From contig NC_084596.1 in NCBI RefSeq assembly GCF_033807715.1, forward strand, positions 37,534,879 through 37,598,878: DNA of 64,000 nt, in the 5' to 3' direction. The notes below the pieces were generated by a model that was not told where the DNA came from, did not search any database, and was given only the letters and a program-made list of their open reading frames with translations. Within the stretch, counting starts at the first letter, position 1; each line of letters starts with the position of its first letter. The translations under genes and the position numbers were made by a program. This stretch comes from Cololabis saira (lineage: Eukaryota > Chordata > Actinopteri > Beloniformes > Belonidae). Positions 1 through 26,398 of the stretch are shown in pieces.

Positions 1-122
1 CACAAGCATTCAGCGGTTCCTTAATTTTTTTGTCATTTCCGTTCCATTCATCTCTTCTCCCAAACACATGTTAAAGAGTTTTTTTTCACCTTAATTCCCA
101 TAGACATTAAACATACGTCTAC

Positions 123-355
123 CTGAATCTACGTCCTCTCTGTTGATTCATCTTTGCCCTCGGTGCCACACCATCCACAGCCATGAAGAAGACCTTGCGA
201 GGCTTGATGATTCTGAACAGCACCTCCAAGTAATGGAATATGTCGGCAAAAATCTTTTCCTCAGAGATTCGAAAGTGGACATCCTCATCATTGGGGTGAG
301 AACACTGGTGGATGATGCCATTCATGTCTAGGTAGAGATTGTCAAATTCTGGAAT
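123..355 (-). CDS. xrn1: xrn1 coding exon 2
   Basis: 233 nt from acceptor TTAG|ATTCC to donor TTCAG|GTAGAC. It encodes IPEFDNLYLDMNG through MNQQRGRRFR and leaves phase 2. Intron 1 (1243-356, 888 bp) holds no recognisable gene or repeat family. Confidence 0.95.
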
Positions 356-1318
356 CTAAGACGGAAAAAATAATCATTATTATGATGATTACTATCCATT
401 AGACAACACTATGCAAGATGAAAAGAATGCTTTTAAGTACTGTGTGGTTTAGTGTATTATGCACAGAAAGTAATCATACATTATCTGAGCAGTATACAAA
501 CACAAAGTGGAAAACCTTCTTGTGTTCTCTTCAAGCCGAACACATGAAAACACTTTTATAACTCGGACATCTGGGTTAAGGGAGGCTGTTATTGTCCTCA
601 GGCTAAACAGCATAGTTCCGTATCCACTGTTATCAAACCGATAATTGCTAATACATAACACAAAGCGGGTCTTGCGCAATGAAGGACATTGAAAAACGTA
701 CAGGTGATGAAACAGCTGGTGAAACAGGTGAAACTGCTGCTTCTGGACTGATAAACTAAACCCCGGACCACACAAGGGACATGGGTTACCCAAGTAGATA
801 AAAGTAGCCACCAAGTAATATGATAGTATAACTAGAGCGTATAACTAACAATTATGCGAAATCTCACATGAATAACTCCATATGGTTAAGGGCATATGTT
901 TGCCACGTCGTGGTGAGAAACCTACAGAGTCATGGGTGTGTTTTTGTTGCTCAGTTCTGCCTAAACAAACACCAAACTAGCCGCTTTACGCAGGTAGCGT
1001 CTTTATTATTATGTTCAATTTGACTCGTTCCAAGCGAGACCTGAGCTGGCTGAAACCAGCACAGACTGGGCTAATAACCTCGACTCTCCCCGAAAATATC
1101 GACCCTTTATAGAGTGAAATAAGTTCTCTGAGAGATACTAGCGGCGCCGGCCGGAGCCCCGCAGCCCCGGGCCGCCGCGGCGGCGCTGATGGCGGCAGCT
1201 AGCGGAGCTGCTGCGGAGCTGCTGCGGAGCGGCGTCTCCCCACCTGGTGCTCCTTCACCACCTCGCTCAGGCACGGGTAGCGCTCCGATATCCATCGGTA
1301 AAACTTCGGGACCCCCAT
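123..1318 (-). CDS. xrn1: XRN1 5'-3' exoribonuclease 1, N-terminal part (exons 1-2, partial gene)
   Basis: XRN1 is the main cytoplasmic 5'-3' exoribonuclease and degrades decapped mRNA. The minus strand shows two coding exons: exon 1 at 1318-1244 (25 codons, starting MGVPKFYRWISERYPCL) and exon 2 at 355-123 (77 codons plus 2 nt, starting IPEFDNLYLDMNGIIHQC). They join in frame as ...KEHQ|IPEFDNL, with donor CAG|GTGGGG and acceptor TTAG|ATTCC. Exon 2 ends with donor CAG|GTAGAC at 122, so the gene continues beyond the left edge. XRN1 is favoured over the nuclear paralogue XRN2 because the segment reads HQCSHPND...FHYLEVLFRIIKPRK; XRN2 has HPCTHPED there and a longer insert before EFDNLYLDMNG. 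The conserved acidic N-terminal catalytic region (EFDNLYLDMNG) and the MAVDGVAPRAKMNQQR block are intact. The start follows from perfect family alignment at MGVPKFYRW. Confidence 0.95.
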
Positions 1319-1480
1319 CTTCGCTCCGGCACACGCAGCCCAGGGTTAACGACAGCAAACTGAGGAGAGAGGCTGAACTGAGCTACGACCGAGCTGTGAT
1401 GTTTGATCCGGTGACATGAGCACTAGCGTCGCCTCTGCTTCCGGGGGCCGCTCGTCCGTCGGATAAAACATTCCCCCTCA
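1140..1480. promoter_or_regulatory. CpG-rich 5' end / promoter region of xrn1
   Basis: The stretch around and upstream of the xrn1 ATG is strongly GC- and CpG-rich (for example GGCGCCGGCCGG near 1143 and CCGGGGGCCGC near 1440), while flanking DNA is AT-rich. This is typical of a vertebrate housekeeping CpG-island promoter. The transcription start cannot be fixed from sequence; 1319-1480 is probably 5' UTR plus core promoter on the minus strand. Confidence 0.6.
1244..1318 (-). CDS. xrn1: xrn1 coding exon 1
   Basis: Twenty-five codons from the ATG at 1318 to donor CAG|GTGGGG. It encodes the invariant XRN N-terminus MGVPKFYRW. Phase 0 end. Confidence 0.95.
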
Positions 1481-1514
1481 CGTTCGGAGAAAAAAAGTCA
1501 CGTCACAATCGTTC

Positions 1515-1990
1515 CATGTTTTTTAGAATAGACTTTATTGTCATTGTGCTCAGGTTACAATGAGATTGGTTGGGATGTTCCCACCAAAGTGCAAAGGAAG
1601 CAAAAATAAGAGGAATGAATAAATATAACAAGCACAGTATAAAAACATAAAAGCAATACAAACAATGTCTGGTAAAGTGGAACAAACTCCCACATCATCC
1701 AAAAAATACACCTGTTCTGTTATGTTCTGTTATGTTTTGTTGTGTATTATTTAGCAATCTAATGGCCCTGGGATAGTAGGTATTTTTGAGTCTGTTCGTC
1801 CGCTGCTTCAGGACTCTGTTCCTCCTGCCGGAGGGCAGCAGGTCAAAAAGACTGTGCCCGGGATGAGATGGGTCCTGCAAAATCCTTCTAGCCCTTTTCA
1901 GCCCCTGAGAGTCTGCAAGTTAATTTAGGGAGGGCAGGGGTCGGCCGACGATCTTCTGGGCCGCTTTTATGATCCCCTGTAGAGCTTTTT
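1515..1990 (-). repeat. LINE (L2/Rex1-like) 3'-end fragment
   Basis: The minus-strand translation at 1880-1770 reads DPSHPGHSLFDLLPSGRRNR followed by RTNRLKNTYYPRAIRLLN. This is the characteristic C-terminal tail of fish LINE reverse-transcriptase ORFs. It is followed towards 1515 by a tail containing GACAATAAAGTCTATTC. It is a 5'-truncated, non-coding retrotransposon relic. The subfamily is not certain. Confidence 0.7.
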
Positions 1991-2040
1991 CAGGTTTCCT
2001 ATCCATTTGTAACAATTTTCTACATTTCTCAGCATTTCTA

Positions 2041-2511
2041 TTAGTGGTGGGGGGGGGGGAATTATATTGCAATATATTGTTGCGCTCTCTGTCGCAATAA
2101 ATAATCGATAAACTAACGCCAAATATCGATATTTTATTACAATACACATACATACATACATACATACATACACATACACATACACGGTTGTCACCGCACT
2201 ATTGTTCATGCACTTTAATTTGTCCGGCTGTACAGTGTTTACATTTACAAGACTAGGAGGCAGTGAGGCTCTATACAAATGCACTTTCTTTGTACATTGT
2301 ATGAAGTTTTGGCATTGAATAAAAACTACAGACGTTTTCCTTTTTATGGGTATTTTTTCTTTTTCAGTCACATATATTGTGATATATCATTGATGAAATT
2401 TCTTACAATATAGCGAATATCGTATATCGTGTATCGCAATATTATCATTATTGTGGGCCACATATCGCCACAGTATTGAATCGTGAGTTACCTGTATCGT
2501 CCCACCCCTAG
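2041..2511. mobile_element. hAT-like MITE with GGGACGATA-type ends (boundaries approximate)
   Basis: An AT-rich element full of ATATTG/CGATA motifs. Its right end reads CGTATCGTCCCACCCCTA-like sequence (2491-2511), the ATCGTCCCACCCCTA terminus seen in many fish hAT elements. The left end is degraded into a G-run (2046-2058). No target duplication was recognised, so the left boundary is uncertain. Confidence 0.45.
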
Positions 2512-2571
2512 TTTATAAAACAAAGAAAAGATACGTGAGAAGAGGGTACGCAAATTGTGTGTGTATATATC

Positions 2572-2575
<4 letters not shown>

Positions 2576-2652
<77 letters not shown>
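2576..2652. repeat. (AT)n microsatellite
   Basis: About 38 uninterrupted AT dinucleotide units. Confidence 0.97.
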
Positions 2653-2655
<3 letters not shown>

Positions 2656-2665
2656 TATATATGTG

Positions 2666-3000
2666 TGAGTAAGTAAAGTTTAATTATATAGCACTTTTCA
2701 CAGACATTTATCACAAAGGGCTTTAAAGAATAAAAAACAGTTTAGAGCAATAAAATACATCAGAATACATGATAGAAAAAAACATAAAATAACAATGCAG
2801 TTTACATAAAAGCCTGTTTAAAAAGGTGGTTTTTTAGTTGGCTTTTAAAACAGCTCACAGACTCAATAGGTCAATAGGTGCAGGCAGAGCAGATGTGATG
2901 TGATGGATAACTCTCTAAGGCCAGAGAAGATGTGGCAGCTCTGAAGGATTATGAGGCGGTTGGAAATGACTCTACTGAGGGGGAAAGAGAGGAGGAAAGT
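2666..3000. repeat. Fish interspersed repeat starting 'AATTATATAGCACTTTTCAC'
   Basis: This matches in style a very common fish repeat (AATTTATATAGC..CTTTTC, then GTGGTTTTTTAGTTGGCTTTTAAAA). A related copy appears at about 3392-3840. I cannot assign a class. Confidence 0.4.
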
Positions 3001-3391
3001 GAAGAACATTGAAATGTTAAAATTAATATAAAAGAACACAAAAATCCATTATCAGAATCCACATCATTCTTTTTTTCTTCTTATGCAATTATCATCTAAA
3101 TTGCAAATTTAAAAACAATACGTGCCATTTTTGTCTTATAGGTTGACATTGGAGAATCTAGCTTAATTTTAGATAGTAATAGATTCAACATCTCTGTCAT
3201 GTGGCAAGTGCAGGGCAGAAAAATAACAGTCTTTCACACAGAAAACCTGGAACCAAATTATTTTAACTATCCCTAAATCTGACATTTCTTTAATGATATA
3301 ATAAAGATACAATTGACAAGAATATTCATTTTCTATCCATCGTACTGGACAATCATTCAGTATTTTAATAATAACAATATTATTATTAATA

Positions 3392-3850
3392 ATACATTTT
3401 ATTTATAAGGGGCCTTTGATAAAACTCAAGATCAACATACAACATAAACTGTTAGCACAGGATAAAATACAAAAATATGTGGATGACTATTTAAAAAAAA
3501 AAAACAGGTCAAGCAGGGTCAGAGGTAAGCAATGGAAGAAGTGGGTTTTAAGTGATTTTTTGAATTGTGGAAGAGTCCAGCTTCCATATTGAGGTGGAAG
3601 AACCTTCCAGAGCCTGTACTGGGAGCAGGGTGACTGAAAGCCCTGGTAGTCAGACTGTCAGGAGGAACTGTCAGGTGGAGAGAAGAGGTGGATCTGAGGG
3701 AAAGGGAAGGGGTGGAAATTTGGATAAGATCAGCGAGATGAGGAAGGGAAAGGTTATGAATGAGCAGCAGGATGTACAGCAGGATTTTGAAGTTGATGAA
3801 GAGGTGGACCAGGAGCCAGTGGAGCTGTTATGATTTAAAAGGATTGATAT
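3392..3850. repeat. Second copy of the 'TTTTATTTATA..GCC' interspersed repeat
   Basis: It shares the ATTTTATTTATAAGGGGCC start and the GTGGGTTTTAAGTGATTTTTTGAA middle with the copy at 2666. The rest includes CCTTCCAGAGCCTG and CAGGAGCCAGTGGAGC motifs. The open frame at 3567-3833 inside it has no recognisable domain and is not called as a gene. 3850-4290 holds nothing else recognisable. Confidence 0.4.
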
Positions 3851-4289
3851 GGTCTTATCAACTTTTGCCAAATATAAGTTTTTATATTCTTTTTTTTTAT
3901 AAACAGTATTACAAAACATGTGTTTATGGATGCCTTTGTTAAATATGTAACAAAAAAAAGTATATTAAGTGTAATTTATATAATTTGATGCATTATTGTT
4001 CCCATTTACATTTTATACAGCCCTGGAATCTCCTGAGCTTCCTACTTTTAAGTGACTCAGAAAAGCAGTGTAGAGTACATATTTCAAACTTGATGAGGTA
4101 CATAATTGGCCCCTCACATAGCACCTTAACAGCGTATTCATGCGGGTTCGTGTAAACGAGGATATCTTTCAAAACGTAGAGGGGGAAATATCCGTTTTTG
4201 TAAATACCCGGCTATGTGTAAACGTGGCCTGAGAATACACTCCCCATCAGCAAACCCATTGAAAAAAAGTATAAAAAGTAAAAAATGAC

Positions 4290-5328
4290 AACTGTTTCGA
4301 AATAATTTATTCTGTAATACAAATACAAAACACCTCTCTCACTCAATTTTCATAAAATAGGAAGGTCTTGGTGGAATTGTCTTCTCTGTCCATGCTTCGT
4401 CACAGTTTACCACTCCACAAAAGCTGACAGCAGTTCTTTAGCTCAGATCCCATTCAGTTCAGATGATGTGATTCAGAGACTGCACGTGTAGAGTAATTCC
4501 ACTGCCTCTTTAAAAGAACTAAAACCCGACTCTTCAAGGTTGGCATCTTTCAAAAAGCAACAACTTAAATACAGCATAAAGTCTAATTCCAAGTAGCGCT
4601 TCAGCCTCAAGTTAGACAATCAATTACTGATTACAAACTGGAGTCTCATTTTGTTCAAAAAACAGAAAGAAAAGCAGACACTACTTCACATTCTGTTTTG
4701 AGCCAGAAAAAGAAATTAATGTACACTTGAAAGAATGAAATTCAAGTCATATTTATTAAAACGTCTTTCTCCCAATCTGAAAAACACAAAAACTACACAT
4801 AAAGGGAAATAAACAGGAGGTTGAAAGACAAAGGGGGTTTAAAACGCTTCACTTGAAGACAATTTTTGCATGTTATATTGTCTTGTGCTTTGGCCTTTAA
4901 AAGAGAAAATGCAAACAGGTAGCATTTGGCTGGATGTACCATGGAGAGAAATGTTTAATTTAAAACAAAAAAACAAAACGTTTTGATTTGACCTAAAACC
5001 ATAAAGAGGTGTTCTACTGTAGTCAATAGAAGCTTATAGAAAAGAAATAAAACTGCTTTCTCCAAAGTCCTTTTTGTGCCCAAGCTTGGTTCTCGTTTAG
5101 TTACGATAAAATGGCAGCACAACTTCTCCTGCTATGCTGTTGCACTGGTCCAAAGTCTCTCCTGCTGTCAGAAAGCCATGTAGATCAATGAAAATACGTC
5201 AGGTTCGGTTGATTTGGGTTCTCCCACTGCTCCTCAGGCAGTATGGACTCTCCCTGCCTCTGACGGAGCCTTCCACCGGCACAGGAGGCTGACGGTTCTT
5301 CCAATGCTCACTCGTGACAGGCAGGTCT
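4290..5328 (-). other. cop1: cop1 3' UTR (inferred) with candidate poly(A) signals
   Basis: This region follows the cop1 stop codon on the minus strand. AATAAA hexamers on the minus strand occur at 4757-4752 and 4311-4306. The distal one would give a UTR of about 1 kb. No other gene is visible here. The exact 3' end is inferred. Confidence 0.45.
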
Positions 5329-19830
<14,502 letters not shown>

Positions 19831-20170
19831 CCTGCGCGGCTGGGAGGCTCCTGCAGCGGGGCTGCTGCTAGCTCGCTGGCTCGCAGCACTGGACACACAT
19901 CGAGGCGCGCTGCAACTAAATCCCCTGGACAGCTGTTTTCACGCCTGGCACTGACGGCGTGTTATAAAATTGTGTAGTGGTTTAGTGCGGGTAAAAAAAG
20001 AAAGTACACTAGCAACAGAAAAGGTCAGTAAAACAAGCCCCAGTGCGTTGTCCAGCAGGTTAGCCGCTAGCCTCTGTTAGCTCCAGACGGGGATCTCTCC
20101 CCGGTTTCCTCGGTTATACTGGCGGCAGGACGCCGGGCGAGCGCCCCCTGGCGGGCAGGAGGGGAGGCGC
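19831..20170 (-). promoter_or_regulatory. cop1: cop1 5' UTR and CpG-rich promoter region
   Basis: GC/CpG-rich sequence upstream of the cop1 ATG (GCTGCGGCCGGCCGCC inside exon 1; CGCCGGGCGAGCGCCC near 20130) ends sharply in AT-rich DNA at about 20190. This is consistent with a housekeeping promoter. The transcription start is not determinable. Confidence 0.55.
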
Positions 20171-20243
20171 GGGGCAAGACCCAGCTGTTCAAAACAACAA
20201 CAAAAACACGACTAGCTTCCAGAGTTTTTTCTTAGAACAGTAC

Positions 20244-20450
20244 TATACAGGACTGTCTCAGAAAATTAGAATATTGTAATTTTCTGTAATGCAATTAAAA
20301 AAAAAATGTCATACATTCTGGATTCATTACAAATCAACTGAAATATTGCAAGCCTTTTATTATTTTAATATTGCTGATCATGACTTAGGCCTACAGCTTA
20401 AGAAAACTCAAATATCCTATCTCAAAAAATTAGAATATTCTGGGAATCTT
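20244..20450. mobile_element. Single arm of the 'ACAGGACTGTCTCAGAAAAT' fold-back MITE
   Basis: Shares TATACAGGACTGTCTCAGAA, GTCATACATTCTGGATTCAT and AATATTGCAAGCC with the complete fold-back copy at 38090-38419. Here the second arm is missing or diverged. Confidence 0.75.
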
Positions 20451-20484
20451 AATCTTAAACTGTAAGCCATAATCATCATCATAA

Positions 20485-20815
20485 GTCATCAGGTCCAAAA
20501 CCAACAGACTGAAAAACAGCTTTTTTCCTAAAGCCATAACCGCCCTGAACAGAATGTGAATGTCTTCAATTACTGTTTTTTACCATGCAATACTTTTTCC
20601 CGGCCTATCTGTGCAATATTCCACCACATGTCTAGTTATATGTTATTCTGTAGATAGGATCTCACGTCTTGATTTCACTATTCAAAATGCACCTATATTT
20701 TTTATATTATTTATATTTCTTATCTGTTTGCACTGGAGAGGTGATGCTGCTTTTAATCTCACTGTACCGATGTATAATGATAATAAAGTATTCTATTCGA
20801 AATCCCTTTGGGGAA
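20485..20815 (+). repeat. Degenerate LINE 3'-end fragment
   Basis: The AACCAACAGACTGAAAAACAG...TTTTTTCCTAAAGCC stretch corresponds to the eroded RTxRLKNSFFPKA tail of fish LINE ORFs. It is followed by a tail ending GATAATAAAGTATTCTATTC. Non-coding. Confidence 0.5.
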
Positions 20816-20889
20816 ATTGACATCTCCATCTCACACAAACAACACTGTCATTTACAAATCAAACACCCCAAACGCCAAACATCCATATA

Positions 20890-21178
20890 AAGATCCATCC
20901 ATCCATTATCTATAGCCGCGTTATCCTTTGCAGGATCACAGGGGTCTGCTGGAGTCTATCCCAGCTCGTCACATGCAGGATGCAGGGGTTACACCCTGGA
21001 CAGGTCACCAGTCCATCACAGGGCCACACATATACAAACAACCAGACACACTCACACTCACTCCTACAGGCAATTTAGAATCACCAATTAACCTAGTATG
21101 CATGTTTTTGGACTGTGGGAGGAAGCCGGAGTAACCAGAGGGAACCCACGCAAGCACGGGGAGAACATACAAACTCCC
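20890..21178. repeat. Common fish interspersed repeat (ATCCATCCATCCATTATCTA ... GGAGAACATACAAACTCC)
   Basis: Contains the landmarks GGGGTCTGCTGGAGTCTATC, ACCCTGGACAGGTCACCAGT and TTTTTGGACTGTGGGAGGAA, which recur in very many teleost genomes. No coding potential retained. Class not assigned. Confidence 0.7.
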
Positions 21179-21379
21179 ATATAAAGATGAAAAAGATAAA
21201 AAATTAAACATAAAGATAAAAATAGAGATAAAAGGTAAAAACAAAAATAAAAAGTGCAGTGCCATAAAAAGAATTATATGGATGGAAAAAGTGTTGTGTA
21301 ATATTGCACAAGTTATTGCACTGTCCTGGTTATTGTACAGTTATTGAACACTGACTGACCCCCCACAGTCCCTCTGTCC

Positions 21380-21560
21380 TTCAGTTCTTCTTTGCCCTCC
21401 TCCCCCCCAGTGAGGAGTTGAACAGTTTGATGGCCCGGGGGACGAAGGAGTTCCTCAGTCTGTCGGTCCTGCACTTGGGGAGGAGCAGCCTCTCACTGAA
21501 CCGGCCTCTCTGGCTGCTGATCACAGTGTGCAGAGGGTGGCTGGCATAGAGATCCAAGAC
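21380..21560 (-). repeat. LINE ORF C-terminal fragment
   Basis: Minus-strand translation includes LCTLISSQRGRFSERLLLP followed by KCRTDRLRNSFVPRAIKLFN, the C-terminal signature of fish LINE reverse-transcriptase ORFs. Relic only. Confidence 0.7.
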
Positions 21561-21569
21561 AGCCAGGAG

Positions 21570-24500
21570 TTTGTAGTAATACAGCAGTATTATAACAAGA
21601 AGTTATATAATTGGATACCTTTGTTGGATACATAAATCCACTTTAAAATTCTACCTTATGTAAATGTTACTAAGTTACAAAAAAGCATTATTAGTGTTCA
21701 TATTATTGCTACTATTTGTAGTAAAATCTGAGTCTACTGGGCCACACAGAAACTATAAGTGAAATATATGAGATAAACAAACATGCATGCTCACATTCAT
21801 TCCTGAGGAAAGTTCAGAATCATCACAATTTAACTTGAGATCCATGTTTTTGGGCCGTGGGAGGAAGTTGGAGTTATTTTAAGCTGTCAGATTTTGGAAA
21901 CAGTTTAAAATCATTTTAAAATTAGTTGGAATCATGAGGCAATTCAGTGTTCCTAATTCACCAGCTCAGTTTTAGTTTTATATTGAAGTGAATGAAGGCA
22001 AACAATTAAACTATTTATAGAAGTGAAGTATATGCAAAGGCTCTAGACAGAACTGTATTGGGTTTAATGATTCACCTCAGAACACTGACTTTGTAAAACT
22101 TGAGAAAATGAACACAATATATGTGCTATTCAGGTGTATATATACATATATGTATAAAAAAGAATAAATGGTGAGCTTTTTCAATTATAATTCAAATGTA
22201 CAGGCCCACCCATAAAGATTCAATTCAATTTACCCTTACTGCATACCAATCTTCGCAGACACAGGGTTTGTTTTATATTCTACTAGAATTTTTTAATCTA
22301 CAATCCTAGTCCAACTGAATGTAATCTTTATATTGCCTTTATATCATAAACAAGCAGGCAGGTCATATTCACAAAGTGCAGTTAATGACTGAGCCAAGAT
22401 ATACAGCGTTGTGTCTTTCAAGCATCCACCTGCAGCTCTGCAAATAAAACCTAAGGAGCACTAACATATTCACATTCAAAGTTTATCCAGTCCGCAACTC
22501 GTTTTTCCATCTTTAACTCCACATGAACAAATAAGGGGGGGTCCTCCATGCAGGCATGGACAACATGGATTTTCCCATGTTTTTGTTTGTGGAAGAGATT
22601 TATATGTATCATTAAAGAGCTCAGTTAGGATGTGAAACAAGGTTTTCAGTGAGAGGAAAGTTACCAGCGGATCAAAAAAAAAAGAAGAAAAAAGAAGAGA
22701 GATTAATTTCACTGAAAATGATCACCACTGTAAAAATGTTTCCTGGGTATTTATCTGTATTTGTATTATTTGTGGTGCAGCTTTTCAAATCTTAAAATGT
22801 GGACCTGGAGTTTTTGGAGTGCAGAGCAAGAGGTGGCTCAAGAGAGCTCTCTAAAAACGCAGAAGTGTACAACTTGAAAGTATCTTTTTAAGTAAAGATG
22901 TGTGCACCTTTTTATTATCCACACATTCACACAACGGAGTCTTTTGAGCAAAACACCTGCGGTATCTGCGCCGTGTGTGCATTTGTCCCCGCTCCCTCTC
23001 AGCCCTGCGTTTCCCCCTCCCCCATTTCTATTTAACATTGGTCGTAGTGAAAGGCTTGCCCTCATTCTTTCTCCCCATTTCTTCTTTCTTCTCCTCCTCA
23101 TTTGTCCTGCACATCAGCCTGGATTTTCTCCCATTGGGTCCCCCCCATGGGAGAACCCAGGTTTTTGTGTGTCTGTGTGTGTGGGGAATGTGTGTGGTAG
23201 TGTCGACGGGGTGGAGCCGGAGGGTCAGCGGTGCTGGTGAGCTGGATGTTACAGAGGAACAGAGAGGTAAGAGAGAAACAGAGGGGGGTGAGGAAGCTGA
23301 GAGAGTGTGTGTGGTGTAAGTTTAGTGAGTGGGAAAAGTGTGTGCGCGCGTGTGTGTGTGTGTGTGAAAGAGAAAGAGAGAGGGGAAGACAGAGAGCGGG
23401 CCTCAAGGTTGCTGAGGTCAAAGCGGACAAGCTCAGATGAAGGATAATCTGTGGAGGTTCCTCTACAGCGGGGGGTGAGGCCCTGCTGGAGCACGCCCAT
23501 TCAGACGCTCACACTCTACCAGACACCACACACCCTTCCATCGTTCTCCTTCACCTTCATCCTGCCTTTATGTTGCATTCACCCCCCACACCTCCCACTC
23601 CATCCCTGCTTCCAGTGTCCCCCAAACCCCCCACACCCCCCCCAACACAGTTGCAGCTGGATTTCAAAAGGCACTCAGCCAGCAGAAAAAGCTGAATGTT
23701 TAACAGGCAGTCCCTCAGTCAGGCAGGCAGGCTGGGATTGTGGAATTCCTGCCTCCCACTCTTTAGGAACTGTTTTTTGCCCCTTCTGGGGCCCCTGCCA
23801 TAACTGCCAGCGGCCTCCTCCTCCATCTCCATCTCCTGCCTCGAGCCAGGGCCCTGTTTGCAAATTGAGGCTGCAAATAGCCCCGGTCTCAAGGAACATA
23901 ATAAGGGGCAACCTTTTAGAGGATGTAAAAGAACAGCTGCTTATGGTAACATTTTTCAATTCAGTCACCGCCCCTGGATCTGTTTGCATTTTCACAAATG
24001 CAACAACAACTGTGCAAAACAACTCTATACGGAATTATGCTTTGAGTCTCACCTTGCTTTGAATCTACCAAATAGATTTGTTGTGTGTTTCAAGATAAGC
24101 TTAGATATTGTTTTTAAATGTCTGGAAACATCATAACAAGTACATGTGTCTTTTGAGTTAGTTGGATGAGATGAATATTGCCAAAAGCTAGTTTAGCTAT
24201 TTTCAACATATTTGTCAAAAACACAGAAATTGGCTGAAGAAAAAAAAACTTTATGAAAAAGTGAATAAAAATGTTGCGTCAAAGAAATATAACAGTCTCC
24301 CAGCATGAAAGGAGACACAGATGCGACAAGGGTGCTTTTTCAGGGTCTTTATCTTTCTTTCTTTAGTTATTTCAGTGACAGATCGCAGTCTCCCTCTGAG
24401 GATGGAGGCTTCCACTGCAGAAGATGCAAATGGTGCAAAGGTCCTCATTCCCATTACCAAACAGCATACGAAAGAGCAAACTTGAATTATAAAGGGATCA

Positions 24501-25680
24501 CATTTTTAGGTATTTTTCTTCCATGATGTTGATGCATACAAGCGCTTCTGTGTGCATATATATGCAGTGTACATGCAAATGCCTATCATGCAGCATTTAA
24601 ATATACTACAGAACAGAGCTAAATGTATAAAGGTATTTTCCCTTTCACATGTGTCATAATCATATAACATGCCGCATTTTTCCCCTCTCACTTGCTTCCT
24701 CTCACCGCTTAGCCCCTTTTCAACCCTGGCTCACCCTAAGTAAGAGCTCGGCATAAAGCAGGTAGCATATTTTGGAAGGACCCTTTTCATGTGCAAGACA
24801 GATGTTGTGCCTGTCTGTGCTGGACCTCTGCGTAGAGCCAGAGCTGGAGCGAGGGAAGCAAATAGATCAAGAGAACAGCCAGGCGAGAGGCATAAAACAA
24901 AAGGGCTTACTCAAACCTCCTCTTGTTGGCTTGTGAGTGTGTCTGTGTTTGTGTGAGAGAGAGGAAGTATGAGGGAGGGGCAGCTTCCCATTAGGCTAAT
25001 TTCTACTTCACTATCTTTGCGACTTAAAAAAAAAAATGTTTTTATGTCCAGTTTACTTTGCAAACCTTTTTTCATACAAAAAAAACAACATGGGACCCAA
25101 AATGTCAAAAGTAATAAGCCATTAAGTTTTTTTTGCTGTTTTTTGTTTGTTTTTTCTTTTTTTTTTGGCGGGGGGCAGCTCCACTTTGACCATCTGCTAG
25201 AAAATGCTGCTCACACACAAAATTGCATCAGTGTAATTGATAACTATATGTGTTAAATGATCCCCTTTCACTCATGTGGGGCCTTTAACTGCTTATGTTT
25301 TCTTTTTGGCAGAATAATGACTGTCAGAAAAATGCTGAGAACAAACCTGATTTGATAATATGTCACTTTATTGGTGTAAATACATGATAATAGCATCAAG
25401 GTAGGAGGCAATCAAAGAATTAAGTGAACTGATTCCATTTTTTTTGTTGGGAGCTCATCGCAATATGTGAAAGATTTTATGTCTACCAGTCTTTTCATGT
25501 ATCTCCAAATCTGCATGGTGACTGAACATGTCTAATAAATACAGTGGAATAAGCAGTTCAGCATCATCAATTATGACATTCAGAGGAGTAAAACAGACTT
25601 GGATGCAACTCACACCCCTGTATTTATATGTTATTGAACATTTCATATGTCAACACTCCGGCACTGCCACATTTACTTTC
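21570..25680. other. cop1-pappa2 intergenic region
   Basis: No gene recognised. It contains GT/GA-rich simple repeats (23160-23390) and a long but composition-driven open frame (23451-24062). Possible regulatory sequence of the two divergently oriented genes cannot be told from single-species DNA. Confidence 0.5.
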
Positions 25681-25856
25681 GTCAGGGATCTGGATACTTC
25701 TTTCCCCCGCTGGTGATGGATAAACGGGGTGGATGGATGAGGTCAGGACGAGCATGATAACTACATAAATAAACTTTACAGCCCCTTTCCTGTCTCCGCT
25801 CTGCATCAGAGGGATGCACAGACAGCCCAGGGAAGAGAGGGAGAAAGAGAGGGAGA

Positions 25857-25857
25857 A

Positions 25858-25889
<32 letters not shown>
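25857..25889. repeat. (GA)n tract upstream of pappa2
   Basis: GA/AG-rich purine tract, mainly (GA)n. A second similar tract is at 26050-26094. Confidence 0.9.
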
Positions 25890-26017
25890 GATTTCCCTTG
25901 TAAAAGCCCAAGTGTGAAGCAGGGACTGGGACGCACCCCCTCCTCCCCTCCACCTCCACCTCCACCTCCAGCACACACTTCCCCTGCCGGTGATGTCAGG
26001 GCGGGCAGGGGCTCCCC

Positions 26018-26050
26018 GATAAAAACCTTTGGACTCGGGGAAAGGAGAGA

Positions 26051-26093
<43 letters not shown>

Positions 26094-26398
26094 TGGAGGA
26101 CTGAATGGAGGAGTAATATTACTACTACTGCATGGAACGGTGCAGAGCAGCAGCAGCAGCAGCAAGAGCGCGCAACCAAACCAAAAAAAGAGGAGCTGAC
26201 GCGCAGATGTCACTTCATGGACAGAAAATTCCTCTCAGAAATTAAAGGACAGCTTCTGCTCAACAAGTAGGGTAGCTATTTTAGGGCTGCCACTTTGCGT
26301 TGCGCTTCATTTTTTTGCCTCCGGAGTTTGTTACTCTTAACTCACCTTGCAGCCACATTTTGGAACAGGACTCACTAAAACGATGCCACAATGGTCAG
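26018..26398 (+). promoter_or_regulatory. pappa2: Candidate pappa2 core promoter and non-coding 5' exon
   Basis: A TATA-like GATAAAAA at 26018-26025 is followed by a GA tract and by sequence ending in a good donor, GGTCAG|GTAAAAAG at 26398/26399. A T-rich stretch then ACCACAAAG| before 27008 could be the acceptor ahead of the coding exon. This would give a spliced 5' UTR. Inference only; no transcript data. Confidence 0.35.

Noticed and set aside
1107..1419. Ala/Gly-rich frames over the xrn1 5' region on both strands
   Set aside because: CpG-island composition; the real coding exon is 1318-1244 on the minus strand.
23451..24062. 203-codon open frame between cop1 and pappa2
   Set aside because: Proline/serine-rich, no domain, no splice context and an equally long antisense frame. 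It reflects pyrimidine-rich composition.
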